A stretch of 64,000 nucleotides of DNA from Narthecium ossifragum (Eukaryota; Streptophyta; Magnoliopsida; Dioscoreales; Nartheciaceae). Numbering within the stretch: position 1 is the first letter of the stretch; the number at the start of each line of letters is the position of its first letter. The notes below the pieces were generated by a model. That model made no database searches and was not told the origin of the DNA. It saw only the letters and a list, made by a program, of their open reading frames with translations. Below, piece after piece: positions 23,662 through 35,094 of the stretch. The stretch spans positions 3,262,896-3,326,895 of the forward strand of contig OY986963.1 of the NCBI GenBank assembly GCA_963920575.1. The letters are read 5' to 3'. A program made the translations under genes and the position numbers.

Positions 23662-23837
23662 TAGTGGCGGAACCTGGGGGGCGAGCGGCCGCCCCCCCCC
23701 CCCCCCCCACAACAACACCGGAAACACCCCTTTTTACATAGTTCTAAGGTATACTTTGCATTACTTAAAAGAAAAAAATTTGGTCATTTTATTTTAGATT
23801 TCGCCCCCCTTAAGTCTCATCCTAGTTCCGCCATTGG
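23662..23837. mobile_element. hAT-type MITE in the TPS1 promoter
   Basis: The terminal repeats are TAGTGGCGGAAC and, as reverse complement, CCAATGGCGGAAC. The flanks are CACCGCC at 23655-23661 and 23838-23844 (7-8 bp, hAT-like). The 176-bp insert contains a C-run at about 23692-23708. It sits ~20 bp upstream of the TPS1 TATA box and is absent from TPS2 and TPS3, so TPS1 has a rearranged core promoter. Confidence 0.75.
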
Positions 23838-23857
23838 CACCGCCCCCCCCCCCTCAT

Positions 23858-23866
23858 ACTATATAT
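23858..23866 (+). promoter_or_regulatory. TPS1 TATA box
   Basis: CTATATATA followed by CCCCCAAG lies ~97 bp before the ATG. The same block is conserved at TPS2 (39275-39282), TPS3 (47780-47788) and, inverted, at 29067-29075. Confidence 0.75.
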
Positions 23867-23962
23867 ACCCCCAAGTTTAGGGGCTTTTCATCACCATCTT
23901 CTCGATCACAGCCAACATCTCAGGCCTTAGATCTAGACCATATACGTACATAGATTATTACG

Positions 23963-26900
23963 ATGGAAGACAACAGGGCTTTTGGTCGTCAATCTGCAGG
24001 CTTTCAACCTACAGTATGGGGCGAGTACTTCATCACCCACCCAGCAGCAGCTCATGATCATGGTTTATTGCCTGCGGCTTCCGACCCCGAGGTATGTATG
24101 TATAGTATACGTACTGCATGCTTCATTAGTTAGTTAATTTTGATTAAAAGCTTAATTTGGGATTCGCTAAAATGGACCAACTTTTAAAGTTGGAGCTCAG
24201 ATCAGCTCAGGAGCTGAGGAAATCGTTCAAGAGAATGCTTGGAGAAATGAGCAATAATGACATCAATGTATTGGAGAAGATGAAGTTAGTCGATTCGCTC
24301 CAGCGACTCGGGCTGGACTATCACTTCAAAGAGGAGATTTCCAACGCATTAAGATGCATCCATAGTCACAAGAATGATCTTGACTATAATGATTTGTATG
24401 CTGTTTCTCTCCATTTCCGACTCCTCAGACAACACGGCTACAACGTGCCATCTGGTACGTACGTAGCTACTACGTGTGTTCTTAGAAAAAAATAACCTTA
24501 TAATCTTTTTTTTTTCTTTTTGTAAGTTGATTAGTACTATGTATGTAATTTGTGCTGGATGCATGCATGCAGACGTGTTTAATAAGTTCAAAGACAAGGA
24601 GCAGGGAGACTTGTTTGATGAGATCTTAAGCAGTGACGCCAAGGGATTGTTTAGCCTCTATGAAGCATCTTTCCTCGCCACAAGAGATGATCATATATTG
24701 GATGAAGCCATGGCTTTTGCCCGGGTTCATCTCGAGTCGATGATGCCGCGCATGGAGGAGGCTTGTCCTGCTTTAGCGGCACAGACCAAGTTGGCTTTGG
24801 TGACACCCTGTTTTCGAGGCATTAGGCGACTCGAGGCGAGGCATTACATCCCTATCTATGCACAAGAGAAGGATCACAACCCTGACCTCCTGGAGCTTGC
24901 CAGGATCGATTTTAATATGTTGCAGCTGGTGCATCGATCTGAGCTCGCTAGTCTCTCCAAGTAATTTCAGTAACAACTTTCAATTTAACAAGTTATAAAT
25001 TTTAATTCTTTTTAGGGTAAATTATGATTTTGGGCTATGTGGTTTTCACCGTATTTCATTTTGGACCATATGGTTTAAAATCTTTCAAACAAGTCCTTAT
25101 GATTTTATTTTTGTAACACTTAAAGCGCTCAAGCCAACGTTGTTAACCTCACTTGACAGCAAATAAGTCACGTGACATCACGTAATTTAGATTTGGGTCA
25201 TATGGTTTTCACCATGTTTCATTTTGAGCCATGTGGTTTAAAATCTTTCAAACAAGACCCTATGATTTTGTTTTTGTAATGCTTAAGGCCCTCAGGCCGA
25301 CGTCGGTAACCCCACTTAACCCGAACGGAAGGTATGTTGCTTCATCCTCCTTTTTTCACCATATTTGCCCTCAAGTGGGGTTAATGGCGTCGGCCTGAGG
25401 GCCTTACGTGTTACAAAAACAAAACCATGAGGCCTTGTTTAAAAGATTTTAAACCTCATGGCCCAAAATGAAACATGGTGAAAGCCACAGGGCCAAAATT
25501 CGTAATTTAGCCAGGTCACGTGATGTCACGTGACTCATTTGCTGGTAAGTGGAATTAACGGTGTTGGCCTGAGGGACTTAAGTGTTACAAAAACAAAACC
25601 ATATGGACTTATTTGAAAGATTTTAAACCATATGTCCAAAATGAAATATGATGAAAATCACATGGCCCAAAACCATAATCTACCCTTCTTTTTATTAGTT
25701 GATTCCTGCGTGCGTGTGTGTGTACTAACGAGCATCTACAAATTACCCGGTTGATAGTAGCATATCATGTCTAACATAATTCCTTGCAAATATATGCTCT
25801 TCTCCTGCAGGTGGTGGAAGGATTTGGGCTTTGCAACAAAGTTCAGTTTTGCCCGCGATAGGGTGGCGGAGTGCTACTTTTGGGGTTCGGGAGTACACTT
25901 TGAACCTCAACAGTCACAGGGAAGGATGACTGTGGCTAAGATGGCTCTCTTCATGACTATAGTGGATGACATGTTCGATGTGTTCAGCACCGTTGAGGAG
26001 CTCCAAAAGCTTACACATGCGTTCCAATTGTTAGTCTTCAAATCTATCTATCTTGATTCTGTAGCACAAGATTACATACTACTGAAAAGGTTTTTAAATT
26101 ATTTCATTCAGATGGGAGTTTGATGAGGTGGATGAAGTGCCAGAGTACATGCAAGTCCTTCTCCACGCATTTGGAAGCTTTATGCAAGAAGTCGAGGAGG
26201 CCATGCCAAGGGAAGAAAGGCATACTCGTATGCACTTCTTCAAAAAAACGGTAATGTATATATATTATTTGGATATATTTTCTTTTATACTGTGAGAAAA
26301 ATAAAGCACAAATTAAAGTACTCGATAATAAGGAGACAAGGTGTAATCTTAACACCGGTCAATGTTAAGACTGTCAGACTCGAATGATCATGAATCCTAA
26401 CGTGTGAATAAATATTTTTTATATGCTTGTGAAACAGGTCAAGGAATTAATTGGCTCATACTACGACGAAGCAAAGTGGGCCAGCGAAGGGTACATGCCG
26501 ACCTTTGACGAGTACCTCGCTGTTTCCATGATTAGTTTTGGGTACCCCATGTCCATATGTGCATCTATAGTTTCCAGTGGAGATCAGGAGGTGAGCAAGG
26601 AGGGCTTGGATTGGATTACGAGCATGCCTAAGATTGTCCAGGCGTCCACTCTAATCGGAAGGCTTATGGATGATATGGCCAATAAGGTACGTAACATGTC
26701 GAGCTCTCATATGATATATATATGGTGGATAGCCCCTTATTTTATTGGAATTTGCAATATGACCCCCTACTGCAAATGACCCGAGTTAAGTTAGTTTCTT
26801 AATTAGCGAATATAATCTTTTTGTAATATTTGAACATACCCTTGTTGCAAACAACCCGCTTTGTGAATATTTATGAAAAATCATCAATGAAAGAACATAA

Positions 26901-27389
26901 CGAAGGGTAAATTCTGTTATTTTATGATAGGGTTATTATAGGTCGAATATTAACTAGATTTAGCTTAAGTTTTTCAAACCAATGTGCTAATTATTGTTTG
27001 GGGGTATTTGCAATATCAGCATTAGGGATGGGTCATTTGCAACGAACTCTAATTTATATATATATATTTTTTCTGCTAAAATGTTGCAGATTGAAAAAGA
27101 GAGGTGCCACGTGGCTACAAGCGTGCAATGTTACATGAACACATATGGCGTCTCCGAGGAAGATGCGCGAGCAAAGCTTCAAGAACAAATAGAGAATGCA
27201 TGGAAAGATTTGAACGAGGAGTGTCTTAAACCCCAACCTTTAGATTTATGGCCTCACCTTGCATGGGCTAGAGAGTACACTCGTGTGGTCGAAGTCATAT
27301 ACAAGCATGGGGATTCATTCAGTCAACCCATAGGCCACATGAAGGATAATATCAAACTACTCTTTGCTGAGCCGATTCCAGCCGAGTAG
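23963..27389 (+). CDS. Terpene synthase 1, probable sesquiterpene synthase (7 exons)
   Basis: Class I terpene cyclase, expected to ionise a prenyl diphosphate (probably FPP). Exons: 23963-24091, 24151-24454, 24573-24960, 25811-26029, 26112-26250, 26438-26686, 27090-27389. All introns are GT-AG and in phase, giving 575 residues with the seven-exon layout of plant TPS-a/b genes. The N-terminus ([20 protein letters not shown]) has no transit peptide or RRx8W, so it is probably cytosolic. [13 protein letters not shown] and [11 protein letters not shown] blocks mark the alpha domain. The RxR is RDR at about 289-291 and the aspartate-rich motif is DDMFD at about 326-330. The second metal site reads DDMANKIEKE at about 471-480, one residue shorter than the usual spacing. 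The exon 2 acceptor (after GATTAAAAG) is my best guess. Intron 3 holds a 673-bp MITE. Product specificity cannot be read from sequence. Confidence 0.9.
25014..25686. mobile_element. Foldback MITE in TPS1 intron 3
   Basis: The ends AGGGTA and TACCCT bound two arms of ~320 bp (25014-25340 and 25370-25686) that are imperfect reverse complements. Each arm is itself a tandem pair of a ~180-bp unit (CCATGTGGTTTTCACC type). The flanks are TCTTTTT on both sides. TPS2 intron 3 has the uninterrupted site (TTAATTCTTTTTATTAG), so insertion followed the TPS duplication or was confined to TPS1. Confidence 0.88.
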
Positions 27390-27841
27390 CTTCGCCCTTA
27401 CGGGAATAACTTTTGGAAATAACCTTTATTCCGTGTTAAGGGGTTATTCCACACTTTATCTCTAAATATCCACAAATAATCTTTACAAAGTTATCCCAAT
27501 TTCACCTACTACTCCTATATGCTTTTTGCTTATTCCAAATAATCATTACTACTTAATTCAGAATATATAGGTCCCTTAACCCGGAATAAGATTATCCCCA
27601 TACCAAACGGGATAAAGTTTTTAGACACTAATATGGGCTATGTATTTGTTAAACCACATGTTTATTGTCATGTCGCTTTATTTGTGAACTTATATATTGA
27701 ACTTCAAACATGTGGTGCATGCATCAGACAGTAGATACACTTGTTTGGTTGCTCCAGTGATTTGAAACATGGGCCAGGGGTTACATGCATCGTTGTTGTT
27801 TGATTGGTCTTTTGGATCAACCGATGCACCCTGATCTTTTA

Positions 27842-27882
<41 letters not shown>

Positions 27883-28848
27883 AATGATTTGTGTACATGC
27901 CCACGCGGCATGTACATTACACATGGTTGAATCGGTAGTCAGGTACCGATGGACCAGATGAAAGATTTGGTACCTCACTATTGATAAATGGCATGTGTAT
28001 TACACTTAATTTCACTAATTAAACTGATGGCTCTGTTATGCACAACCCAACCATTTAATTCACCATAAATCATACATAAATCCAAAAATTGTGAAACTAG
28101 TTGGAATCGCAATCTAACTCAGAGGTCTACAATTTTCATATAGAAGATCAACTGATATCATGCACGTAAAAGCCTAAAAACAAGGTAGAACATAGCTAGT
28201 TCTGCTAGAATAGAAATCCGGGAATAAATAAAGGAAAAATGCACTGAAATACGGTTTAAATCCAACCAAAATCCAATCAAGCTTCAAAAAGATATTGATC
28301 ATACCTAGGATAACCATCTAGCAAAGATTGATCAACAAATGAAGCAACAAAACAATCAAGAACACCTAAACAAGCCTAAGAGTGAAGAATCCTACCTAAA
28401 TACGTTAATCCGTGATTAATGCTCGATTAATCCGTGCTTGGAAGGTATGGATGTGCTCCTCCCCTTGCTGCTGACCTCTCCAAGCCTCTTGAACAGGGTC
28501 CCACGCGAGACCTTAGTCTCAGCGGAGAGAAGAAGAAGGAAGAAGAAGAAAAGAGAAAAACAGAGCTGCTCACGGGTTTATATAACCCCCGAGTCCGATC
28601 TGTCGCTCTCAGAGCCGGAGTCAAAGGCTCGTCAACTAAAGGTGCATCGCGCCCTGATTCACGCCAACCAAACACCCCTTCAGGGATCCTAAGCCGGAGT
28701 CAAAGGCTTATCAACTGTATATCAACTGTATATTTGTACGTACATGATCGATCGGATAAGTTTCTCCTAATGTCAAACGCACTGGCGTCTGGAAAATTCT
28801 GATCCAATGAAGTTTGTGAATTAACAACCCGAGGGAATTAAAGCCGAG
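27390..28848. other. TPS1 3' flank, homologous to the TPS3 3' flank
   Basis: 27395-27620 holds a MITE-like AT-rich element (TTATTCCGTGTTAAG, then AACCCGGAATAA) shared by all three TPS genes, thus older than their duplication. A TA microsatellite lies at about 27852-27878. 27650-28840 parallels 50880-52080 after TPS3, including the stretch near 28430-28690. No gene is recognised. Homology stops at the inverted junction at about 28841-28849. Confidence 0.7.
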
Positions 28849-28968
28849 GGAAGCCGCAGGCAATAAACCAAGATCATGAGCTGCTGCTGGGTGGGTGATG
28901 AAGTAGTCGCCCCATGCTGTAGGTTGATAGCCTGCAGATTGACGACCAAAAGCCCTGTTGTCTTCCAT
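28849..28968 (-). pseudogene. Orphan inverted TPS exon 1
   Basis: The minus strand from the ATG at 28968 reads [20 protein letters not shown] and on to HDLGLLPAAS, as in TPS2 exon 1. It then breaks at the penultimate codons, before the donor site. Past the break the frame runs into reverse-oriented TPS1 3' flank. The fragment keeps the TPS 5' UTR, TATA box (29067-29075) and promoter repeats (about 29130-29310), so a minus-strand promoter may fire toward TPS1. Confidence 0.92.
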
Positions 28969-30247
28969 CCTAATAATCTATGTACGTATATGGTCTAGAT
29001 CTAAGGCCTGAGATGTTGGCTGTGATCGAGAAGATGGTGATGAAAAGACCCTAAGCTTGCTGGGGGTATATATAGGTGTAAACGAGCCGATATTGCAATT
29101 ATATAACAGCTTCAAAGCAATAGAAGCTGAAATTTTATTTCTTTGATTAATTAGTCGCTGCTGTTGCTAAAGTCTAGCTTGCACTGCAGTTGATATTTTA
29201 TTTCTTTGGTTAATTAGTAGCTGCTGTTGCTAAAGTCTTGCAAAAGCCTTACTCGGAAGTTTTTATTTTATTTCTTTGATTAATTAATCGCTGCTGGTTG
29301 GTCTTGCACGGATTTAAGTAACGGGTCCAACTTAATATGGGATTAGAGACTATTAAAGGGGTTTAATAGCTAGGTTTTCTATGTGTGCTAAGAGCGCGCT
29401 CTTTAAGACATGTGACAATTAGGCTTTGCAGGACTTGAAGATGCCTGCGAGAGATTTTCTTAAAATTCTAAAGGAACGTTCATCCTTTCTAATAAACTAC
29501 TTTAAACCCTCTTATCCTTTTTCTCATAGTATATTCTTTTTCTAGCGGTGTGTATCTCCGTCTTTGCCAGATAGTGGCGTGGCCACATTAGGCCCCCTGA
29601 CTTTCGGAAAAATCGCTAATAAGTATGTTACTATACTTGGCGATTGATTATTAAACGGGCCGGATTCAATTAAATCCAACCCATTATGTGACTAAATCTA
29701 GTGTAACTAATTGTCTAATAGCATTATATATAATTAAGTAATACATATCCTAAATGGTAGCACTGCTACACGTATTCCTAAATCAAGCTTCCTAAATAAA
29801 TAATACATATCCTACGCGACTAACCTAGGGCAAGGAGGTGTACCACGTATAACTATTCGTCTATTCTTAAATTAAAATAAAGCTTCGCCTCTCTCAACTC
29901 GCGCCTTCTCCGATCCTACTCTCGTCTCTCGCCGTGAGTCCTCCTTCGCCGACCGGCGACTCCGACTGTCTGGCGGCTCCGATGACTATGGTACATCGTG
30001 ATCATACTTTTCTCGTGCTTTGGTTTTCTATTCCTGTTTTGTATTGTAAGAATTTTTTTTTTTGTCTATGCTTGTCGAACTCTAAAATGTCTAGGTCCAT
30101 ATTAATTAAGATGTTTTTCAATTATTTGAGATATTATTTTTATTTAATATTTGAAGTGTTGTCACTTTATCATGTTGTTGCTATGTTCTAGTGTTCCATT
30201 ATGGTATTCTTCACATTGATATTCTTGGGAACATGTTGGCATGATGG

Positions 30248-32518
30248 TGTTGGGAAATCCCTCCCCATAAGAGACGTCGACGAGAGGCGTCGATGAGAAG
30301 CGGCGAGAACATGTAGGAGAAGGCTGGCGTGCAGAGATCCGTTCCTCGATCGATCCAAAAAGGCTCTGGATCGATCCAGACATGCTATCCAAAGAGGCGT
30401 AAGCAGAGTGGATCGATCCAGATTCACAGTGGATCTATCCCATACCAGTTGATACAGAACTGGTTTGGCTAACTGACACGCCTTGAAAAGTGTCGTAGTC
30501 TTAACAAGAACGTCAAAATTAGAAATTTATAATCCGAATCACTAACTAACTACTTTATGGGTAGATAGCAATGAGTCCGAGTCGGTCCACAAGAAAAGAA
30601 GTGTTAAATCTAATTACCTCGTATAGTTCTAAATCAAAAGATTGATAAAGGAAAGGATTTTTGGTTTTTAAACTACTCTTAACTAATATTAAACTAAACT
30701 GAATAATAATAGGATAAACGGCCAAGAGATTTCTAATATGTAATAAAGAACTAACTAGGTCTTCCTAGGATAAAAGCAATTCAATTAAACGTTAATAGTT
30801 TTAACTAGTCGATAGGTGAATGGCTAGAACCCCTACCGCTCAACAAAGATTCGTAAGAAGTCTTCATCGGAATGACTAACATCAATGAATGGATATTTGG
30901 TGAATAAATCAAAGTGGTTCTAGCACTTTGAGATCGCCTAATTAATAAAGATAAAGAATGAATTGTAGATTATAATCATAGGTCTTAATGGTTCTAGCAT
31001 TAAGGTAGTGGTTCTAGCACTCCTATAATCATAATCTAGGGTTTAAAATTCAATCTTAAGATCTAACATGGTTCTAGCATGAAAGCATCTTGGAAAAGTC
31101 CTAATACTAGCCTCTAACATGCAATTCTCAAAACCAGCGATCGTAATCTCTGCGTAACTTTCACATCCAAACTCGAAATGAGATGATTCAAGATTTGGTG
31201 GAAAGCTAAGGAAGAGATCTACAACTTTTGTGTTTTGAGTTTTCAAAGATTCCGGTTGTACAACCACGGAAAAGCCGAGGAAAGACATGCCGAATTCTAG
31301 GGCATAAAGAGCATACAATTCATTCACCATAATAAATCAACACCAATAAGATATGACAATAAAAGATTATTCCATTAAAAACCATTAAAAGAATACATGC
31401 TCAGATCCATGGAAGTTCCTAGAAAGATTCTCTAATACATCATAGAAATCCCTAGGCTAGAGATTAGTTACTCATCTTAGGAAGGAGATCCGTCGATGAA
31501 GGTTGTCGCCACGCTCCACCCATGAATCTTCCACCAAAGATCTAACTTAATTTGTGGAAAAGAAACTAAGAGAAACCCTAAGAGATGAAGAAAATTCGGC
31601 CATGGAAGGCTGCCCAAAGAAGGTTATTTATAGTCTAAGACAAACCCTAACTCGGATTAGTCAGTTTCCTTTTATTTTTCCCGCAGCGCCAAAAGAGATC
31701 GATCTTCTTTGGGCTTAGATCGATCTTCTTTTTCCGAAGCTTCTTCTGCACCTCTGTACTAAAAATAGCATATCTTCCTCTAGGAAACTTCAAATCACGA
31801 ACCGTAAAATCTCTCGGAAACTAGACTTGAGAACTTTCCAACCATGTATAGCACATCATCTGGTTCGTTCTGAGAAGGTACAGGTTTGGTGTCAAAGATG
31901 ATCCATCTTTGCTCCTTTGCTCATTTGCTCCTAGCGAGTTCTTTATTTATTCGTTTTGGCACCAAACTTGATCTAATCTTTGCTGAAGGTTCTTAATCCT
32001 GAAATGGGGAAAAGACAATCAAAATAGCATTGCTCGGAGACTAACACGACCTCATTAAAAGGGTGATTTGTGTACTTTTTATGTCTTATCACCAACGCAC
32101 AGTTGGATCGATCCAGACCTCTCTTGGATCGATCCAAAAACGGCGAGATGCAAAATTGACCTTGATCTAATGGCTTAAATCACTCTGATTAAGTCTATTT
32201 AAGTTCAGAATATATGTTAGGGTTTGTAGAACGTGGATTCTCGTATGAGAGGCCTTGAGAGAGGTCTTGGGGCTTGAGAGAAAGCAAAGACAGAGAGAGA
32301 TATGTAAGTACGTGAGAACGTACTGAGAGGGAAGAGAGGATTGGTGTGAGAGTTAGAGAGTGCTATGTAATCTCCTCATATAGTGAAGCCCTTCTTCCCG
32401 TGATTTTTCCTTTGCGGTATTTTGCATGAAGGTTTTTCACGTTAAATTATGGTGTCTTCTTCTTGTTCTTATTTTCTTGTTTTCCCATCTTGGTTACATC
32501 CCCGCCGAATTCACAACA
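30248..32518 (+). mobile_element. Copia solo LTR in arm A (interrupted)
   Basis: Starts TGTTGGGAAATCCC, ends CCGAATTCACAACA. It is flanked by GATGG at 30243-30247 and 32519-32523, the reverse complement of the CCATC target duplication of the arm B element, so both descend from one insertion. No internal sequence remains. A gypsy-type solo LTR is nested at 30474-32091. The U3 part carries several palindromic GGATCGATCC sites. Confidence 0.9.
30474..32091 (-). mobile_element. Nested gypsy-type solo LTR
   Basis: Minus-strand LTR with TG...CA ends and flanks CTAAC (30469-30473) and CCAAC (32092-32096), a 5-bp duplication with one mismatch. Its reverse complement begins TGATAAGACATAAAAAG and matches the LTR that starts at 44095 (TGATAAGACGTGAAAAG). 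It contains AGATCGATCTT palindromes near 31698 and 31722. No internal region. Confidence 0.82.
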
Positions 32519-32523
32519 GATGG

Positions 32524-33015
32524 ATGAATACATTCCTCCTCGATAGGCAAGAGCAAATAGATGAAGTGTAATTGTGTACAAATTAAACCCCCTTAAAATC
32601 TTGATTGTAATTCAATTTCTTGTAATGGCATGGTCAGTCGAATAAAGAATCCTATACTGTTTAATGTATTGTAATCTACATATCTTTTGGTTGTCACATA
32701 TATTCAGTGGGTCATTTTGTGAGCACCTCTTAAATGGTACTATCTTTTCCGTTTTTACACCAAGTTAATCTATGATTGGCGATAGTAACTTCAAGCCTTT
32801 GTTTGGTGATGGGGGTAAGACCGAGGTTAACCCCCTTAACCTTGTTCTTACCCCCAAACAGAATCGGGCTAGGGAAATTGGAGTAGGTGGGGTTAAGGGG
32901 GCTTAGGGTTAGGCCATTCCCTCTCTCTCACTTACACCCCGAGACCCCCATATCCCGCCGCTCCCTCTCTCTCGCTCAGAACCTCCTCTCCTCTCTTCAC
33001 TCTAGCTTGCTCCCT

Positions 33016-33060
<45 letters not shown>

Positions 33061-33521
33061 GATGGGCTACTCAGTCTCCATCACCACCACCGCAGTCGAG
33101 GATCCGATCATGATAATCGTCTGACAAGGTGGTAAGGAGTAGGACGCGCCGCCGCCAAGAGAAGCGCGAAGGTACCACCCCGTTGCCTGCCGGTGGGAGC
33201 ATTAGACTTGAAAGAGCGGGATCTGTACGCCAGCAACTAGCACATCCTTGTCCCCAGCCTCGCTCCAGATCTGTTGCCGAAAGTGACCAGATCTTCTCTC
33301 CCCACGCCTCCATCCCTCTCCGGTGACTCCGACGTTCTCCGCCAATGACCCCTAGCGTCCAAGTCTTCCCGACCACCTCCTTGTCCCCAGCCTCACTCCA
33401 GATCTTGTCAAATCCGTTGCCTGAAGTGACCAGATCTTCTCCCCCCACGCCTCCAACCCTTTCTGGTGACTCCGGTGTTCTTCGCCAAGGATCCCGAGCG
33501 TCTAACTCTTCGTGACCACTG
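32524..33521. other. GC-rich arm A segment, no convincing gene
   Basis: A TTGGTGATGGGGGTAAG-type start near 32800 and a long (TC)n at about 33017-33058 are followed by GC-rich sequence resembling a 5' UTR or first exon (33061-33520). The arm B counterpart is 34516-34960. A MITE or captured gene fragment is possible. Open frames differ between arms, so coding is unlikely. Confidence 0.5.
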
Positions 33522-34340
33522 ATGAGTCACTAAATATTCATACTTAAACCCCTTAATTTACCTTTGTTAGCCCGAGAGTGTTTGTATTTGATAGTTTGTT
33601 AGTTGATTTCAGGTTTAATGAAGATTCAAGTTAGAAAATTCAGAAAAAGGCTAATATGTTGAAATTACGTCGTTTCGCTGTCAGTTTGAAAAGAATTGGT
33701 CAAAATCTCCAGATAAATCCTAAATTCCTGAAATTTGGAGGGCTTCTATAAGACATCAAGACGAACAACTTTCATGTTGGACACTTTACGACATTCCTAA
33801 CATATTAATACCAGTTTTGAAGACTATGAAGATAAACATGAAACTGGTCCATCGACGTTCATGAGAATATTCGCCAAATATTGCAGATAAGTCCGAATAT
33901 TATCAAATCTTCGGGATCGGACAGAAACTTCTGAATCTACATCTTTTGTGTTGGAATTAATTTCATATTCCGGCTTGATTGGACCCAGTTGCGACTAGAA
34001 TAGACTGCTAGGAATTAATCCAGGGAATCCGAGTTGTAATAGGAGTCGAACTTAACCATTACCTTAATTTCGGCAGTACACCTATAAGAGGGTGTTTGTT
34101 GGCTGAAAAATGGAGGCCCCCATTGAAAGAAAAGAGAAGATGGAGATGCGGCGTGGATCTCAATCATTCTTCATCAAATCTATGGCTTCCATCACTAAGA
34201 TGAGTGACTAACTTCTGTTCTTAGGGATCTCATCAAGCTTTAGTGTAGCTTCTTTGTATTTTCTACTTTGATACTTGTATTTTTTTGATAGACATGATGT
34301 TATAGATACAAGTATAACTTGAATCTTAATTAAACCTGTA
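33522..34340 (+). mobile_element. Truncated gypsy-type LTR at the palindrome centre
   Basis: Begins TGATGAGTCACTAAATATTC and contains AAGATGAGTGACTAACTT near 34197, like AAGATGAGTCACTAAACTC in the LTR at 44095 (near 44843). The first ~170 bp recur inverted at 34341-34514, so the palindrome axis lies inside this LTR. Confidence 0.6.
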
Positions 34341-35094
34341 TTTTCAAACTGACAGTGAAACGACGTAATTTCAACATATTAGTCTTTTTCTGTATTTTCT
34401 AACTTGAATCTTCATTAAATCTGAAATCAACTAACAAACTATCAAATACAAACACTCTCGGACTAACAAAGGTAAATTAAGGGGTTTAAGTATAAATATT
34501 TAGTGACTCGTCAGTGGTACCTTCGCGCTTCTCTTGGCGGCGACGCGTCCTACTCCTTGCCACCTTGTCAGACGACGATCGCGATTAGATTCTCGGCTGC
34601 GGTGGTGGTGATGGAGACGAAGTAGCCCATCGCGAGACGACGATCGCGATCGGATCCTCAGATGCGATGGTGGTGATGGAGATGGAGTGGTGATGGAGAT
34701 GGAGTACCCCATTGTGAGAGAGAGGGAGAGTGAGTGAGGAAGGGAGCAAGCTAGAGTGAATAGAGGAGAGGAGGTTCCGAGTGAGAGAGAGGGAGTGGTG
34801 GGGTATGGGGGGCTCGGGGTGTAAGTGAGAGAGAGGGAATGGCCTAACACTAAAACCCCCCTTAATCCCACCTACTCCAATTTCCCTACCTCGATTCTGT
34901 TTGGGGGTAAGAACGGGGTTAACCCCGGTCTTACTCCCATCACCAAACGAAGGCTTGAAGTTACTGTGGCCAATCATAGATTAACTTGGTGTAAAAAAAG
35001 TAAAAGACAGTACCATTTAAGATGTACACAATTACACTTCATCTATTTGCTCTTGCCTATCGAGGAGGAATGTATCCATCCATCTGTTGCGAAT

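Larger units (their letters stand above)
28849..33692. repeat. Giant palindrome, arm A
   Basis: From the outer end inward it holds TPS exon 1 (inverted), TPS promoter, spacer DNA, copia solo LTR, GC-rich block and the start of a gypsy-type LTR. It is the reverse complement of arm B (34341-39500) in the same order. Differences: a gypsy solo LTR nested in its copia LTR, ~340 bp at 33178-33520 absent from arm B, and ~220 bp near 29590-29810 deleted from arm B. Confidence 0.9.

Noticed and set aside
28427..28802. Overlapping ORFs on both strands near 28.5 kb
   Set aside because: The paralogous stretch at 51686-51931 has different frames, so coding is not conserved.
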